Shown: positions 58,201 through 63,560, numbered from the stretch's first letter. The stretch is DNA of 64,000 nt from Shinisaurus crocodilurus (GCA_021292165.1 CM037879.1:38718339-38782338), one strand, 5' to 3'. Made by a program: numbers and translations. The notes: a model not told the origin generated them from the letters alone.

Positions 58201-59831
58201 TTAATGGGTCTACTCTAAGTAAGACTAACACTGGATACAACCCATTGCCTATTTCCATTGGGACAGTAGTAGATGTACAGACCTTAGTAATGCTGAGAAT
58301 TCAGAAAACTATTGTGCCTGTGGAATCATCCATTTCTCTCACCAGTCTGAAAGAACACCACTTCAATGGACAAGGCTAGTTCAAGTTTCTACATCATTTC
58401 CCCAACTTAACACTCAGAAAGAAAGCTGCAAGGAAAGCATCACAGTACCTGAGGCCACATTGCACTGGGAGACAATTGCTGGGGCCCTTTGTTATTCATG
58501 TGGATACTTGCTGGAGGAATAAGAGGTTGATGAGGGACACCACTACCAACCGAATTCATGTCCTGCTGGGCTGGGGCCTCAGGTCCCTCTGCACCAGGGA
58601 GTCCAAGATGTGAGTCCAGCAGTGCCTGAGCCTTGTTGTCACTCTGGTAATGGTCTGGCTGACTGGCATCTCCAGTTGGCTGTTGTTGCTGCTGCAATAA
58701 ACTCGGTGGATACAAATGCCTGAATGCCTGCTGTTGATCTTGATAGAAGTACTGAGGAACTGCTCCCAACTGTATAAGCTGCACAGAATGGCCCCGATCT
58801 TGTGAGTACTGGTGAGTCTCATGCAGCGGCTTCTGGTCAGGATCTCTGTGATAGGGAGGAAGTTGCATCTGCATCTGCTGCTGTTGCTGCAACTGTTGCA
58901 TCATAGGCTGTATTGGATAATATTGAGCTGTTTGCATTGGGCATTGCCTCTGTTGCTGCTGCTGCTGCTGCTGTTGCATCTCATGTACCAACAGCCTGTG
59001 CTGTCCTTGGTGGGGGGATTGCTGCTGCAGATAGTATTGATCCTGCTGTAGCTGCTGTGGCAGCAAGTGCTGAGAATGCATTTGCTGCAAGTGAGCCTGC
59101 CCTTGGTGCATCGCAGAGTGCATGTGTATGTGGGCTAAATGTTGCTGGTCATCATAATAGAGAGGCTGTTGGTGCTGCATTAAGTGCATTTGCTGCTTCT
59201 GCTGCTGCGCGCTTGCAAACCCCTGATGGACCTGCTGTGGCACCTGCTGGTATCTCTGCACAGGCTGTTGCTCAACGGCCGGCTTCTGGGACAGCAGTTG
59301 CCGAAGAGCGCTGTCACCGGTGTTTTCCACCGCTGAAGGCTGAGACTGGATGATCTGAGACACGTTGTTGACTTGAATTCTTAAGTTCTGGTTAGCAAAG
59401 ACTTGGGCAAAGGAGTCTAATTTATGCAAAACCCCACTAGTCAGTTTCTGGGACCTGACCTCATTGGCTTGGGAACAGAGATGGTCGTATCCATCGGTTG
59501 GTTCTCCTTGCCCTGCGGGGCTCCACATGACATTCTGATTGTTCCTCACTGGGATGTGGTTCCCAGAACTCAAATGGGCCCAGCTTGCCTGCCTAGAACA
59601 ATCCATCACCCCAAGTGTTTTGGACCCAACATTCAAAGCTATGTTTTCCCTAGTATCATGAGGGAACGATGGGGAGAGGGGAGAATCCTGGGATGCCTCC
59701 ATGGCTGATGTTCCATAGCTGTGGTTTAAAGGTGCAAGTGAGTTCAGGTGTTGCTGCTGCTGCTGCTGGTAATACAAGTTTTCATTGTTGTTAACGATGT
59801 GGTTTGTTTTGTACATCTGCTGATCCCCCAT
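28481..59831 (-). CDS. TRERF1: Transcriptional regulating factor 1 (TReP-132), ELM2-SANT zinc-finger protein, 14 coding exons
   Basis: A nuclear cofactor of steroidogenic gene transcription and a relative of MIDEAS in MiDAC-type histone deacetylase complexes (family knowledge). Exons: 59831-58449, 55918-55872, 50472-50322, 49684-49490, 47549-47183, 45479-45413, 41939-41800, 37636-37533, 36882-36807, 36627-36539, 35868-35755, 34278-34081, 32022-31814 and 28802-28481. They sum to 3462 nt, 1153 residues plus TAG (human about 1200). Domains: Gln-rich region about 1-450; C2H2 finger 1 (C496, C499, H512, H516); Pro/Ser-rich linker; ELM2 about 738-826; SANT about 845-893; acidic stretch about 915-930; finger 2 (C970, C975, H988, H992); finger 3 (C1042, C1045, H1058, H1062); acidic C-terminus. 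The start ATG at 59831 has A at -3 and G at +4 and opens [11 protein letters not shown], the family N-terminus. All introns are GT-AG. The gene appears intact. Confidence 0.97.
29430..29880 (+). mobile_element. L3-like LINE fragment (reverse transcriptase)
   Basis: Broken frames read [52 protein letters not shown], then the region of the catalytic YADD degraded to MDNTQL, then [13 protein letters not shown] and [13 protein letters not shown] blocks. Stops and frameshifts show it is old. It lies in TRERF1 intron 13. Confidence 0.8.
29890..30060 (-). mobile_element. LINE fragment, opposite orientation
   Basis: CTTTGCTTGGCACCAAAAGA and TGCCAGGCAAGCTTCCCTGG belong to the C-terminal/3' part of L3-type LINEs and read on the minus strand, opposite to the adjacent 29430-29880 fragment. 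So two insertions or an inversion. Confidence 0.45.
30234..30357. repeat. Long palindromic MITE
   Basis: TAAGGCACAATCCTATGCAA to GCATGGGATTGCACCCTTA; arms CTTCAACTCCCAGGATAGCT and GCATGCTGGGAGTTGCAGG. Flanked by TAA/TTA. Confidence 0.85.
30358..30720 (-). mobile_element. L3-like LINE 3'-region fragment
   Basis: Minus-strand translation gives [20 protein letters not shown] followed by APSLSIFQM, the conserved C-terminal WN(S)LP-type block of these LINEs. It abuts the palindromic MITE. Confidence 0.65.
31485..31590. repeat. GCAATCCTATGCA-type MITE
   Basis: AGTATGATCCTAGATGTATT, centre CACTGCGTCCAATGGAGCTT, and the right arm GTGTACACAGGATTGCAGCC. Sits in TRERF1 intron 13 close to exon 13. Confidence 0.55.
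31814..32022 (-). CDS. TRERF1: TRERF1 coding exon 13 (His half of finger 2, Cys half of finger 3)
   Basis: A 209-nt exon from CCTAG to GTGAGT. It begins [15 protein letters not shown], completing finger 2, passes through a Ser/Thr-rich spacer with [10 protein letters not shown], and ends FPCKECG with the Cys pair of finger 3. The last two bases belong to a split Lys codon. Confidence 0.95.
32155..32330 (+). repeat. Interspersed repeat, SINE/LINE-tail-like
   Basis: AGTCCTGCTGGATTGGATTA and TCTAGCCCAGCTTTTTGTTT, then CTGCCTCTGAACATGGAGGT, follow the order of a common squamate repeat. Family name not certain. Confidence 0.5.
32615..32738. mobile_element. hAT-type palindromic MITE
   Basis: CAGCCTTCCCCAACCTGATG and the inverse GCACTGGGTTGGGGGAAG; arms CCTCCAGGTGTGTTGGGCTA and GCCAACACATCTGGAGGGC. 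The left flank is GTCTAGCT. Same family as 45757 and 63270. Confidence 0.75.
33485..33995. repeat. Palindromic MITE carrying tandem ACACTAGTGCA units and a hAT-like insert
   Basis: Outer arms: TTGTCACAGTGTTAGCAGTA with CCAACACTAGTGCAACACTA, and the inverse GCACTAGTGTTGG with TAGTGCTAGTGCTGTGACAT. Three tandem ACACTAGTGCA-type units lie at 33533-33563. At 33566-33843 an element CAGGGCTGTCCC...GGGCCAGCC with hAT-like ends interrupts it. A second hairpin with AGTAATTTGCC arms spans 33845-33930. Confidence 0.65.
34081..34278 (-). CDS. TRERF1: TRERF1 coding exon 12 (acidic tract, first half of finger 2)
   Basis: A 198-nt exon encoding [20 protein letters not shown], a Pro-rich spacer, and [10 protein letters not shown] with the two Cys ligands of finger 2. 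The donor is GTAGGT. The next GT four bases on (GTGTAC) is a possible competing donor that would shift the frame. Confidence 0.94.
34928..35177. mobile_element. Tc1/mariner-type MITE, copy 3
   Basis: CAGTCATGCCTTGGATTGAG to GTAATCCAAGGTATTACT with TA flanks. The interior differs from copies 1 and 2: the GC-rich middle is replaced by an AT-rich one with an (AAAT)n run. Confidence 0.8.
35179..35425 (-). mobile_element. tRNA-headed CORE-like SINE
   Basis: Minus-strand head GTGTGGCATAGTGGTTAGAG and GTTCTAGTCCCC, core GTTGTGAGGGTAAAATGG, and an (AATA)n tail that abuts the right end of mariner copy 3. Confidence 0.85.
35755..35868 (-). CDS. TRERF1: TRERF1 coding exon 11 (SANT, last part)
   Basis: Thirty-eight codons, phase 0 at both ends, encoding [20 protein letters not shown], the third SANT helix, then the basic [18 protein letters not shown]. 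Confidence 0.96.
36539..36627 (-). CDS. TRERF1: TRERF1 coding exon 10 (SANT, first part)
   Basis: An 89-nt exon encoding [20 protein letters not shown] and KDFILVQKM, helices 1-2 of a Myb-like SANT domain. The signature Trp and the KLF motif are present. The donor is GTAAGA. Confidence 0.96.
36807..36882 (-). CDS. TRERF1: TRERF1 coding exon 9
   Basis: A 76-nt exon from CTTCAG to GTAAGT encoding [20 protein letters not shown] and NYHYA; it closes ELM2 and links to SANT. The codon for the next Gly is split. Confidence 0.95.
37050..37140. repeat. GCAATCCTATGCA-type MITE (well preserved)
   Basis: GGTTGCAATCCTATGCACAC, centre CCCATGGAACACAGCGG, right arm AAACATGCATAGGATTGCAC. In TRERF1 intron 8. 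Confidence 0.75.
37234..37374. repeat. Long palindromic MITE (well preserved)
   Basis: TAAGGGCACAATCCTATGCA to GTGCATAGGATTGCTCCTTA; arms CTCCCAGCATGCCCCAGCCA and TGGCTGGAGCATACTGGGAG. TAA/TTA flanks. The arms can pair over about 65 bp. Confidence 0.88.
37533..37636 (-). CDS. TRERF1: TRERF1 coding exon 8 (ELM2, second part)
   Basis: A 104-nt exon between ACACAG and GTAAGA encoding [20 protein letters not shown] and [15 protein letters not shown], the C-terminal helices of ELM2. Confidence 0.96.
37755..38090. repeat. Large palindromic MITE, about 330 bp
   Basis: Left GGGCCAGTTCACATGAACCA then TGGTGGCTTATTTTC; right AAATAAGCCACCATGGCTTA then GTATGAACTGGGTCAC. The interior pairs CCAAACCTGAGATGGG with CACCCAGGTTTGGA. 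No coding. Lies in TRERF1 intron 7. Confidence 0.75.
39857..39910. repeat. (ATC)n microsatellite, LINE tail
   Basis: About 17 ATC units at the 3' end of the minus-strand L3-like LINE; probably seeded by the element's own tail. Confidence 0.9.
39857..40640 (-). mobile_element. L3/CR1-like LINE 3' end, inserted in the L1
   Basis: Minus-strand frames give [60 protein letters not shown] and [20 protein letters not shown], then [20 protein letters not shown]. The frame breaks once near 40340. The 3' end is a trailer with GCCCAGGGTGGCCGGTTGCC and a (GAT)n tail at 39857-39910. A related copy begins at 63918. Confidence 0.88.
41800..41939 (-). CDS. TRERF1: TRERF1 coding exon 7 (ELM2, first part)
   Basis: A 140-nt exon from TTTCAG to GTAATG. 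It encodes [15 protein letters not shown], the ELM2 signature, followed by [16 protein letters not shown]2 domains recruit class I histone deacetylases (family knowledge). Confidence 0.96.
42130..43050. other. TRERF1 intron 6, no feature recognised
   Basis: Sequence between the exon 7 flank and the palindrome at 43060. Nothing beyond AT-rich non-repetitive DNA is seen. Confidence 0.4.
43060..43440. repeat. Large palindromic MITE (AACAACCCAGAGTTAAC type)
   Basis: Left GACCCAGTTCGCCTGTCACT and right CAGAGTGACATGCTAACCGG; centre with ACAACCCAGAGTTAACCC and GGGTTAACTCTGGATTGTT mirrored. About 380 bp, no open frame. Confidence 0.7.
43535..44429 (+). mobile_element. Non-LTR retrotransposon 3' fragment, copy B (frameshifted)
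   Basis: Nearly the same sequence as 53545-54570. Reads [40 protein letters not shown] and the zinc motif [20 protein letters not shown] at its end. Relative to copy A it has a 2-bp deletion near 43676 and a 4-bp GGTC duplication near 43938, so the frame is broken twice. It ends in (GAT)n. A 9-bp ATATCTATT (43526-43534 and 44430-44438) is a likely target duplication. Lies in TRERF1 intron 6. Confidence 0.85.
44440..44500. repeat. Half of a GCAATCCTATGCA-type MITE
   Basis: TTCAGAAGTAAGCCGAACTG and GGGACTTACTCCCAGGTAAG then TATAGGTTGCAGAC. The left terminal arm is missing because the retrotransposon copy B was inserted into it or next to it. Confidence 0.5.
44585..44748 (+). mobile_element. 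5S-rRNA-derived SINE with CR1-like tail, copy 2
   Basis: Same structure as 20861-21025: TCTGAGCATGGAAAGCTAAG, CAGGGTCAGGCCTGG and TACTTGGATGGGAGACC (5S promoter boxes), then GAGCAGGGGGTTGGACTCGA and CCTTCCAACTCTATGATC. Confidence 0.85.
45000..45345. repeat. (CA)n and (AT)n microsatellites
   Basis: (CACACT/CA)n at 45027-45063 and alternating AT at 45297-45335, about 75-115 bp downstream of TRERF1 exon 6 on the transcribed strand. The sequence between them has no recognised feature. Confidence 0.7.
45413..45479 (-). CDS. TRERF1: TRERF1 coding exon 6
   Basis: A 67-nt exon between TTTCAG and GTAAGA encoding [20 protein letters not shown] and IEP, running into the ELM2 domain. Both boundary codons are split and both fit their neighbours. 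Confidence 0.93.
45635..45925 (+). mobile_element. tRNA-Ala SINE carrying a hAT MITE
   Basis: SINE head GCAGCCATGGTGTTAGACCA and B box GGTTCAATCTCTGG, body CAGGTGATGGGAAAGATCTG, interrupted at 45757-45892 by a palindromic hAT MITE, then GCATAGACAATACTAAGCTA resumes the SINE. In TRERF1 intron 5. Confidence 0.8.
45757..45892. mobile_element. hAT-type palindromic MITE inside the SINE
   Basis: CAACCTTCCCCAACCTGGTG with CTGCAATTCCCATCATCCCC and the inverse GGGATGATGGGAGCTGTAAT. The right flank GCATAGAC is the reverse complement of the GTCTATGC found beside the copy at 63270. Confidence 0.75.
45926..47182. other. TRERF1 intron 5, no coding feature
   Basis: Contains a short (GT)n with CGCATG at about 46308-46335. 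Open frames here have no family signature. Confidence 0.4.
47183..47549 (-). CDS. TRERF1: TRERF1 coding exon 5
   Basis: A 367-nt exon from ATTCAG to GTAAGT encoding residues 593-714 and one further base. Landmarks are [51 protein letters not shown] and [19 protein letters not shown], all conserved TRERF1 blocks. It is a low-complexity Pro/Ser-rich linker between finger 1 and ELM2. Confidence 0.95.
47777..47965 (-). mobile_element. tRNA-Ala SINE
   Basis: Minus-strand copy: tail ACATAGGAAGCTGCCTTATA, body CAGAACTGACTGGCAGCAGC and GATTGAACCTGGGACCTTCT, head truncated after GCAAAGCATGTGCT. No insertion at the hAT target site. Confidence 0.8.
47966..49489. other. TRERF1 intron 4, no feature except a (GT)n
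   Basis: (GT)n at 49200-49230. A palindromic GCCCTATAGGGC is at 48688-48699. Otherwise nothing recognised. Confidence 0.4.
49490..49684 (-). CDS. TRERF1: TRERF1 coding exon 4
   Basis: A 195-nt phase-0 exon, residues 528-592, after GTACAG and before GTGAGG. It encodes [13 protein letters not shown], then the conserved [10 protein letters not shown] and [13 protein letters not shown] blocks. It lacks the long proline run of the mammalian proteins, which accounts for some of the length difference. Confidence 0.95.
50322..50472 (-). CDS. TRERF1: TRERF1 coding exon 3 (C2H2 finger 1)
   Basis: A 151-nt exon after the acceptor CAACAG and before GTAACC. It carries the complete finger C-x2-C-x12-H-x3-H (residues 496-516) in the context [20 protein letters not shown], then [15 protein letters not shown] long pyrimidine (TC)n tract precedes the acceptor. 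Confidence 0.96.
50960..51270. other. CpG-rich island of unknown origin in TRERF1 intron 2
   Basis: 51020-51240 is GC-rich with many CpG (CTACGGCGGCTCC, GCAGACGGCGGCAG, GAACGTGCGGGGAAG) in an otherwise AT-rich intron, next to an A17-type run at 50973-50990. It has plus-strand open frames without family similarity. It could be an alternative promoter, a retrocopy or the interior of a GC-rich DNA element; I cannot choose. Confidence 0.4.
51290..51510. repeat. Palindromic MITE (TGACATGCTAAACC type)
   Basis: GGCTGACATGCTAAACCTAC and GATGACATGCTAAACCAGAG with inverted GAGGTTTAGCGTGTCGTGC. Non-coding. Confidence 0.6.
51655..51952 (+). mobile_element. hAT-type MITE, degraded left end
   Basis: Parallels 62644-62941: TTTCCCAGATGGCCCCAACC, CTTTTGTACAATTTTTTGCC, AGAGCTTTAAGCTA, TATGCTGCTA and the right end GGGCTGAAAGAGGTTCGACA. 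The left end is not recognisable. Confidence 0.65.
52353..52544 (+). mobile_element. tRNA-headed CORE-like SINE, 5'-truncated
   Basis: Starts at the B box GGTTCTAGTCCCC; core CCAGTCACTGACTCTCAGCC and GTTGTTGTGAGGATAAAATG; tail GGTATAAATAAAATAAAT. The A box is missing. Confidence 0.85.
52545..53530. other. TRERF1 intron 2, no feature recognised
   Basis: Open frames of 60-113 codons without signature. Nothing further seen. Confidence 0.35.
53545..54570 (+). mobile_element. Non-LTR retrotransposon 3' fragment, copy A (open frame)
   Basis: A frame of more than 300 codons is open to the stop at 54483-54485, but begins with TTG in flanking DNA, so it has no proper start. It covers the C-terminal part of a reverse transcriptase: [74 protein letters not shown] and [20 protein letters not shown], ending in the Cys2His2-like [20 protein letters not shown]. 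The 3' end is GATGATGATG. TTTGTGT at 53538-53544 and 54571-54577 may be the target duplication. Clade not assigned. Confidence 0.85.
54980..55311 (-). mobile_element. hAT-type MITE with perfect 8-bp target duplication
   Basis: CAGGGGTGCAGAGCCTGTTT to GGTTCTAAAACCCTG, 332 bp, flanked by ATCTAGAA on both sides (54972-54979, 55312-55319). The interior is the inverse of 62644-62941, including AGCATATTTTCACTTCAAGC and TAGTTACTG-like parts. ATCTAGAA fits the NTCTAGAN target preference of hAT Charlie-type elements. Confidence 0.88.
55621..55854 (+). mobile_element. tRNA-headed CORE-like SINE (full length)
   Basis: AAGCCAGTGTGGCATAACGG (A-box region), GGTTCTAGTCCCC (B box), core CAGTCACTGACTCTCAGACT, tail GCAGGAAAAAAGGCGGGATA plus (ATAA)n. 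It ends only about 20 bp from TRERF1 exon 2. Confidence 0.88.
55872..55918 (-). CDS. TRERF1: TRERF1 coding exon 2 (microexon, NAGNAG acceptor)
   Basis: A 47-nt exon encoding [15 protein letters not shown] and two bases of a Ser codon; it aligns with the human block containing LPDGRAQ. Phase fits exon 1 (phase 0) and exon 3 (two bases carried over). The acceptor is CAGCAG: using the first AG would add one Gln (exon start 55921). The donor is GTATAT. It was found by requiring a short phase-0 exon between WPQ and SGHDK. Confidence 0.87.
56130..56642 (+). mobile_element. L3-like LINE 3' end
   Basis: Frames read [20 protein letters not shown] and the later [23 protein letters not shown] block, the conserved C-terminal motifs of L3-type LINEs. 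It ends in an (AATT)n tail at 56617-56642. Frameshifts make it inactive. Confidence 0.8.
56690..58448. other. TRERF1 intron 1 sequence next to exon 1, unassigned
   Basis: Contains a GGATCC-less palindromic motif at 58165-58250 (TTGGATAAACTTAAGTCCCA and the inverse CTGGATACAACCC) similar to 844-945. The rest has open frames without signature. Confidence 0.35.
58449..59831 (-). CDS. TRERF1: TRERF1 coding exon 1 (Gln-rich N-terminal half)
   Basis: A single 1383-nt exon encodes residues 1-461. It opens [11 protein letters not shown], contains the conserved [14 protein letters not shown] and [10 protein letters not shown] blocks and the [11 protein letters not shown] motif, then becomes very rich in Gln, His and Met, with an uninterrupted run of six CAG codons near 58951-58977. 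It ends LSPSAMWPQ at CAG followed by GTACTG. Eight codons upstream of the ATG are open but begin with TTG, so they are probably 5' UTR. The upstream limit of this exon is not determined. Confidence 0.96.
58951..58980 (-). repeat. TRERF1: CAG/CAA polyglutamine tract in TRERF1
   Basis: Minus strand: ATG CAA, six or seven CAG codons, CAA, CAG, AGG, giving nine consecutive Gln in exon 1. A pure CAG run is a candidate for length polymorphism. Confidence 0.85.
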
Positions 59832-59930
59832 TTTCAGCACTTTTTCTCTCTCCAAGAACCATTAAAAAAATTTTTTTTTAAAGAACCAAGAACTGTAATC
59901 CCTGAGAGGTCTCAAGCACACAAAAACTGA
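59832..59930 (-). other. TRERF1: Sequence upstream of the TRERF1 start: 5' UTR and possible acceptor
   Basis: Upstream of the ATG on the minus strand comes a T-rich tract (about 59862-59872) and GGTTCTTGGAG, which could be a splice acceptor near 59847. If the mRNA extends further, an out-of-frame ATG at 59862 opens a 23-codon reading frame overlapping the true start. Non-coding 5' exons are expected further right and are not identifiable. Confidence 0.4.
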
Positions 59931-60229
59931 ATGTCCTGAAGTTAAGTTTATTCATTCAGCTGGTCCACTTGTGCTACAGAACTGAATTCTTTCTGGACGG
60001 TTGTTCCACTTTCAGTCTGCGGATGTTTCATCTCTTCATAAAAAGGCCAAAGTGTTAAGACTTCAAACAAGACAATACCCTTGGCAGACTCCAGGCACCT
60101 GGGAAGGAAAAGGGAAATGATGTAAATGTTGCTGTTTTGCATACCTTTATCAGTTTCCTTTGGACAAGACTGCTCCTAACAAGATAAAAAAAAACTAATA
60201 CATTGATCCTATTGAGATCAGCCACAGAC

Positions 60230-60560
60230 GCCCACGAACCTTACAGTTGGTTCAAACAGATTGGCGGACACAGAAAAACAGGACATTTTCAGTAGTGGCC
60301 CTGCAACTCTGGAACTTGCACCCTCGAGAGTTATATTTGGCTTTCTCCCCGTTTTCTTTTAGGCGAGCCTTAACTACTTTTTTATTTCAATCTGCCTTTG
60401 GATGATGAGGGCAGGCTGAGTTTTAAATCAACACTGCTGTGTTTTCTGCTGCCCTTTTTAGTTGTTAATAGTTTTAGATATTGATATTATTTTAAGTACA
60501 TTTTTATGTTTATTGTAAGTTGTCTTGGGAAAAGTGGTGTGGAAGTTTATAAAGTAAATA
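60230..60560 (+). mobile_element. L3-like LINE 3' end
   Basis: AAACAGGACATTTTCAGTAG, then GGCCCTGCAACTCTGGAACT (the LWN-LP block), then the trailer TGTAAGTTGTCTTGGGAAAA and AGTAAATAATAAAG. No frame of length. Confidence 0.65.
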
Positions 60561-60949
60561 ATAAAGTTAAGGGTTTTTCTGTCTACCATTTCCTTGCTCC
60601 AAATACTACTACTGAGATTCCCAACAACTTATTATGCTGTGTACCTCTGAATATGCATAGAGTATATATTCCACAAACTGGTGATATCCCTATGTCTAGC
60701 TGTAGCCAGCCAGCAAATAGCACTCCCTCAGATTTGATGATGATTCAGACAACTATGAACATAGCAACCCAAACATGCCTAATTGTGGAGCCTAAGACAG
60801 GGAAAAACTGTTTGCCTTATCAGATGGTCCATGCGATGAGGTGGAGGGATGCTGAGAAATGTGAACTTCCACCAGTTAAGGCTGGTGTGCCGTCTACAAC
60901 CCCTCCTGAATAAGGAGAGCCTTGGCCATAGTTACCCATGTTCTAGTTA

Positions 60950-61345
60950 CTAGTACCTTCCAAATTAGCCAAATTAGAACACAGTGTCTGGAAACTGCAG
61001 CTAATTTTGACATATGGCTGCTAACTGGAGCCAGCTGATTGGAACATGTCTTGCCAGTACTTAAACAGTGCACTGGCTCCCAGTAATTTCTAGGCATAAT
61101 ACAAAGGGATAGTGCTCACGCTTAAAGCCCTTCATAGATTTGGACCAAAATACCCAAAGGATCACCTACTCCAACACAAGTCTGCCCATACCCACACAAG
61201 TCATCTTCAAACGCCTTCCTGTGGGTGCCCCCTCCATCTGCAATGATACGGGTGGCTGCTGGGGAGAGGGCCTTTTCAGTTGCGGTACCCCATGCTTATG
61301 GAATCCTCTCCCCCAGGGAGGCTTAGCTGGCACCTAGTTTGTTGT
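60950..61345 (+). mobile_element. L3-like LINE fragment
   Basis: CAGTGCACTGGCTCCCAGTA, AAAGCCCTTCATAGATTTGG and GAGAGGGCCTTTTCAGTTGC line up with the LHWLP, FKALH-x-GP and RAFS-x-VAPxLWNxLP blocks. Damaged by stops. Confidence 0.7.
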
Positions 61346-61439
61346 CTGTTCGGTGTCAGGCAAAAAGCACTTCCCCATGCTTTTAAATATGGTGTCCATG
61401 CTGGGGGGGGGGGGGCATGATTAACAGTTTAAAAAAAAT

Positions 61440-62560
61440 CAGGTATGGGAAGGATTAAAACTCCCCTCAGAAAAGACAAGATGATGACGTAGCTGCAAAC
61501 TACATTTTTAAGGTAACCTGTAGTTTTGAGTCTTAGTCCCAGACTTAGGAAGCACAACCACTTCTAGATTTAATGCTCTATTTTCCTACCCTCTAGCTTA
61601 AAACTCACCCTGCCTTTCCATCCTCACTTTTTTCCTGCCTTTGCAGTGTTGTACTCCTCTATTCTGGCCTCCACAGGCAGGCACGGGGGGGGGGGGGGGG
61701 GGGAGTCAGAATGCATGTGTACTAGGCCTCAGCCAGCCTTGGGTGATTTACTAAAATCTCCCCCACTACTCCTCCCCCCCCCCCAGTATGACCCACCAAT
61801 CCAAAAGTGGGCCCAACAAACCCAAATACCAAGTTTCTGTCATGAAGTTTCTTTTGGGAGGGGTTGGGGTGAGGCCTCAGACTACTCCCAACCTGGTCCT
61901 GAAACCACAGTTGCCTCTGGACATAGCCAGCAAGAAAATCGTAACAGCACACAAACGCAAACAGATATTTTCTTGCCCAAGGAAGGCTCACTTAGAGAAC
62001 CTTGAGAACGTTTTGATTAAAAACAGTTACAACACTAAAAATGTGATTATGCTGATGGACGGAGGAAAGGGGAGGAGAGAATAGAACGTTTTTCATATCT
62101 TCTCCACTTATTAATTTTGGGGGGAAATATTGCTCATCAACTCAAGAGAACCATTATGAAAATCAAAATAAGAGGGTTTGTTTTTGTTTTTTAAAACAGG
62201 AAAGAAAAGGGGGTAAATAATGCACAACTGTCTCTGTAATTAAGTGCGGAGTGCCAGGTTTTTGTTTTTTAATAAACACCACCATTATTGTAAAACAGGA
62301 GGACTATATTAATTTTTAACTAATTGCTTTTATTCAATTTAGTGCAAAAGAGAGACTTTCTTGAGGCCATAACTATTCCCAGAGAAATCAAGCAATTCTC
62401 TTCTGCAAATGTCTATTATCTTTTAGCTAAGTTGTTTTATTATTATTTTTCCAAAATACTTCAAATAATTCTCATTGCTATGAGTGATGCATTCAGAGTG
62501 ATAAATCTGGGGCACTACTTCAAAATGCTGAATATAATAGAGGTTTATAAAATTATGCTT
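61440..62560. other. Upstream TRERF1 region, unassigned
   Basis: A pure G run of about 19 bases at 61685-61703 and a C-rich run at 61776-61784. No exon or repeat family recognised. Confidence 0.4.
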
Positions 62561-62569
62561 GGAGTGGAG

Positions 62570-63000
62570 CAAGCGGACAGACAAGCACAGGAAGCAGTCT
62601 TACGCCATATCAGACCATCCATCTAGCCCAGTATTGTCTATACCAGGGTTAGGGAACCTGAGGCCAGGGGGCCAAACCCAGCCCTCTGGGTTTCCCCAGA
62701 TGGCCACACCCCCTTTCCCCAACCACCAAACATTTAGTAGTTTCCTGGCTTTTGTGCAGTATTTTCCCGGTTCTAAAAGGTTTAAATACTTCCCCTAAGG
62801 CTTAGTTACTGGCACTAAGAGCTTTAAGCTACAATATGCTGGTAGTCTTTGTATTTTGGGCCCTGCCCCTTTGGCTTTCAGCCCCACTCACCGAAACTGA
62901 ATTCAGTCCCTGCCTGGGTTGAAAGAGGTTCCCCATCCCTGGTCTAAACTGATCGGCAGTGGCTCTGGTAGGGGGCAAGTTTCGTCTGTGCTCCAGAAAT
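62570..63000 (-). mobile_element. tRNA-Ala SINE (partial) carrying a hAT MITE
   Basis: Minus-strand SINE: tail GGAAGCAGTCTTACGCCATA, CATCTAGCCCAGTATTGTCT, then the hAT insertion, then resumption at CTGATCGGCAGTGGCTCTGG until the SINE fades near 63000. Confidence 0.75.
62644..62941 (+). mobile_element. hAT-type MITE inside the SINE
   Basis: CAGGGTTAGGGAACCTGAGG to GGTTCCCCATCCCTG, 298 bp. Flanks GTCTATAC (62636-62643) and GTCTAAAC (62942-62949) match at 7 of 8 positions, an 8-bp hAT duplication. Confidence 0.88.
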
Positions 63001-63204
63001 GTCCTTGAAAGCACCCATTTATTTTCTCCCATATAAGTGAATAAATGGCATTCACTCCTATGAGCAAACATAAAATGCTGCACTCAGCAAGTATCAGTGT
63101 GGAGGCAAAACATGCTCATCATCCCGATACTGGGCGGGCTGGTCCTCATTGACCATGATCATGCAATGGGGTGCAATAACATATTGCATCCACTTGGGAG
63201 GCCT

Positions 63205-63560
63205 TTCAGTAGGAACACAGGAAGCTGCCTTATACCGAGTCACACCATCTAGCACCGTATTGTCTACACCAGCCTTCCCCAACCCAAACGTTGTAGACTT
63301 CAACTCCCAACAGCCCCAGCCAGCATAGCCAATGGTCTTGAATTCTGGGAGTTGTAGCCGAAAATATCTGGAGGGCTTCAGGTTGGGGAAGGCTGGTCTA
63401 TGCTGCCTGGCAACCAATCTCCAGAGTTTCAAGCAGAGATGGTTGATACCTGGAGATGGCAGGGATTCAACCCTACGTCCTATGTAGCTCAGTGACCACA
63501 TGCATTGCATGCAGAAAGTCCCAGGCTGAATCCCCCAAATTGGGGAAGGCTGCCTTAATA
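63205..63560 (-). mobile_element. tRNA-Ala SINE carrying a palindromic hAT MITE
   Basis: Tail GGAACACAGGAAGCTGCCTT, CACCGTATTGTCTACAC, insertion, then CTGCCTGGCAACCAATCTCC, and the damaged B and A box region down to about 63560. Confidence 0.75.
63270..63395. mobile_element. hAT-type palindromic MITE inside the SINE
   Basis: CAGCCTTCCCCAACCCAAAC to GGTTGGGGAAGGCTG, 126 bp; arms CTTCAACTCCCAACAGCCCC and ATTCTGGGAGTTGTAGCC. Flanks GTCTACAC and GTCTATGC match at 6 of 8 positions. Confidence 0.8.

Noticed and set aside
58913..59353. Plus-strand Ala-rich open frame of 146 codons
   Set aside because: It is the antisense shadow of the CAG-rich TRERF1 exon 1; CTG repeats read out as Leu or Ala runs.
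59832..59855. Eight-codon N-terminal extension MEREKVLK of TRERF1
   Set aside because: The first codon is TTG, not ATG, and the family starts at MGDQQ; the ATG at 59831 has a good context.
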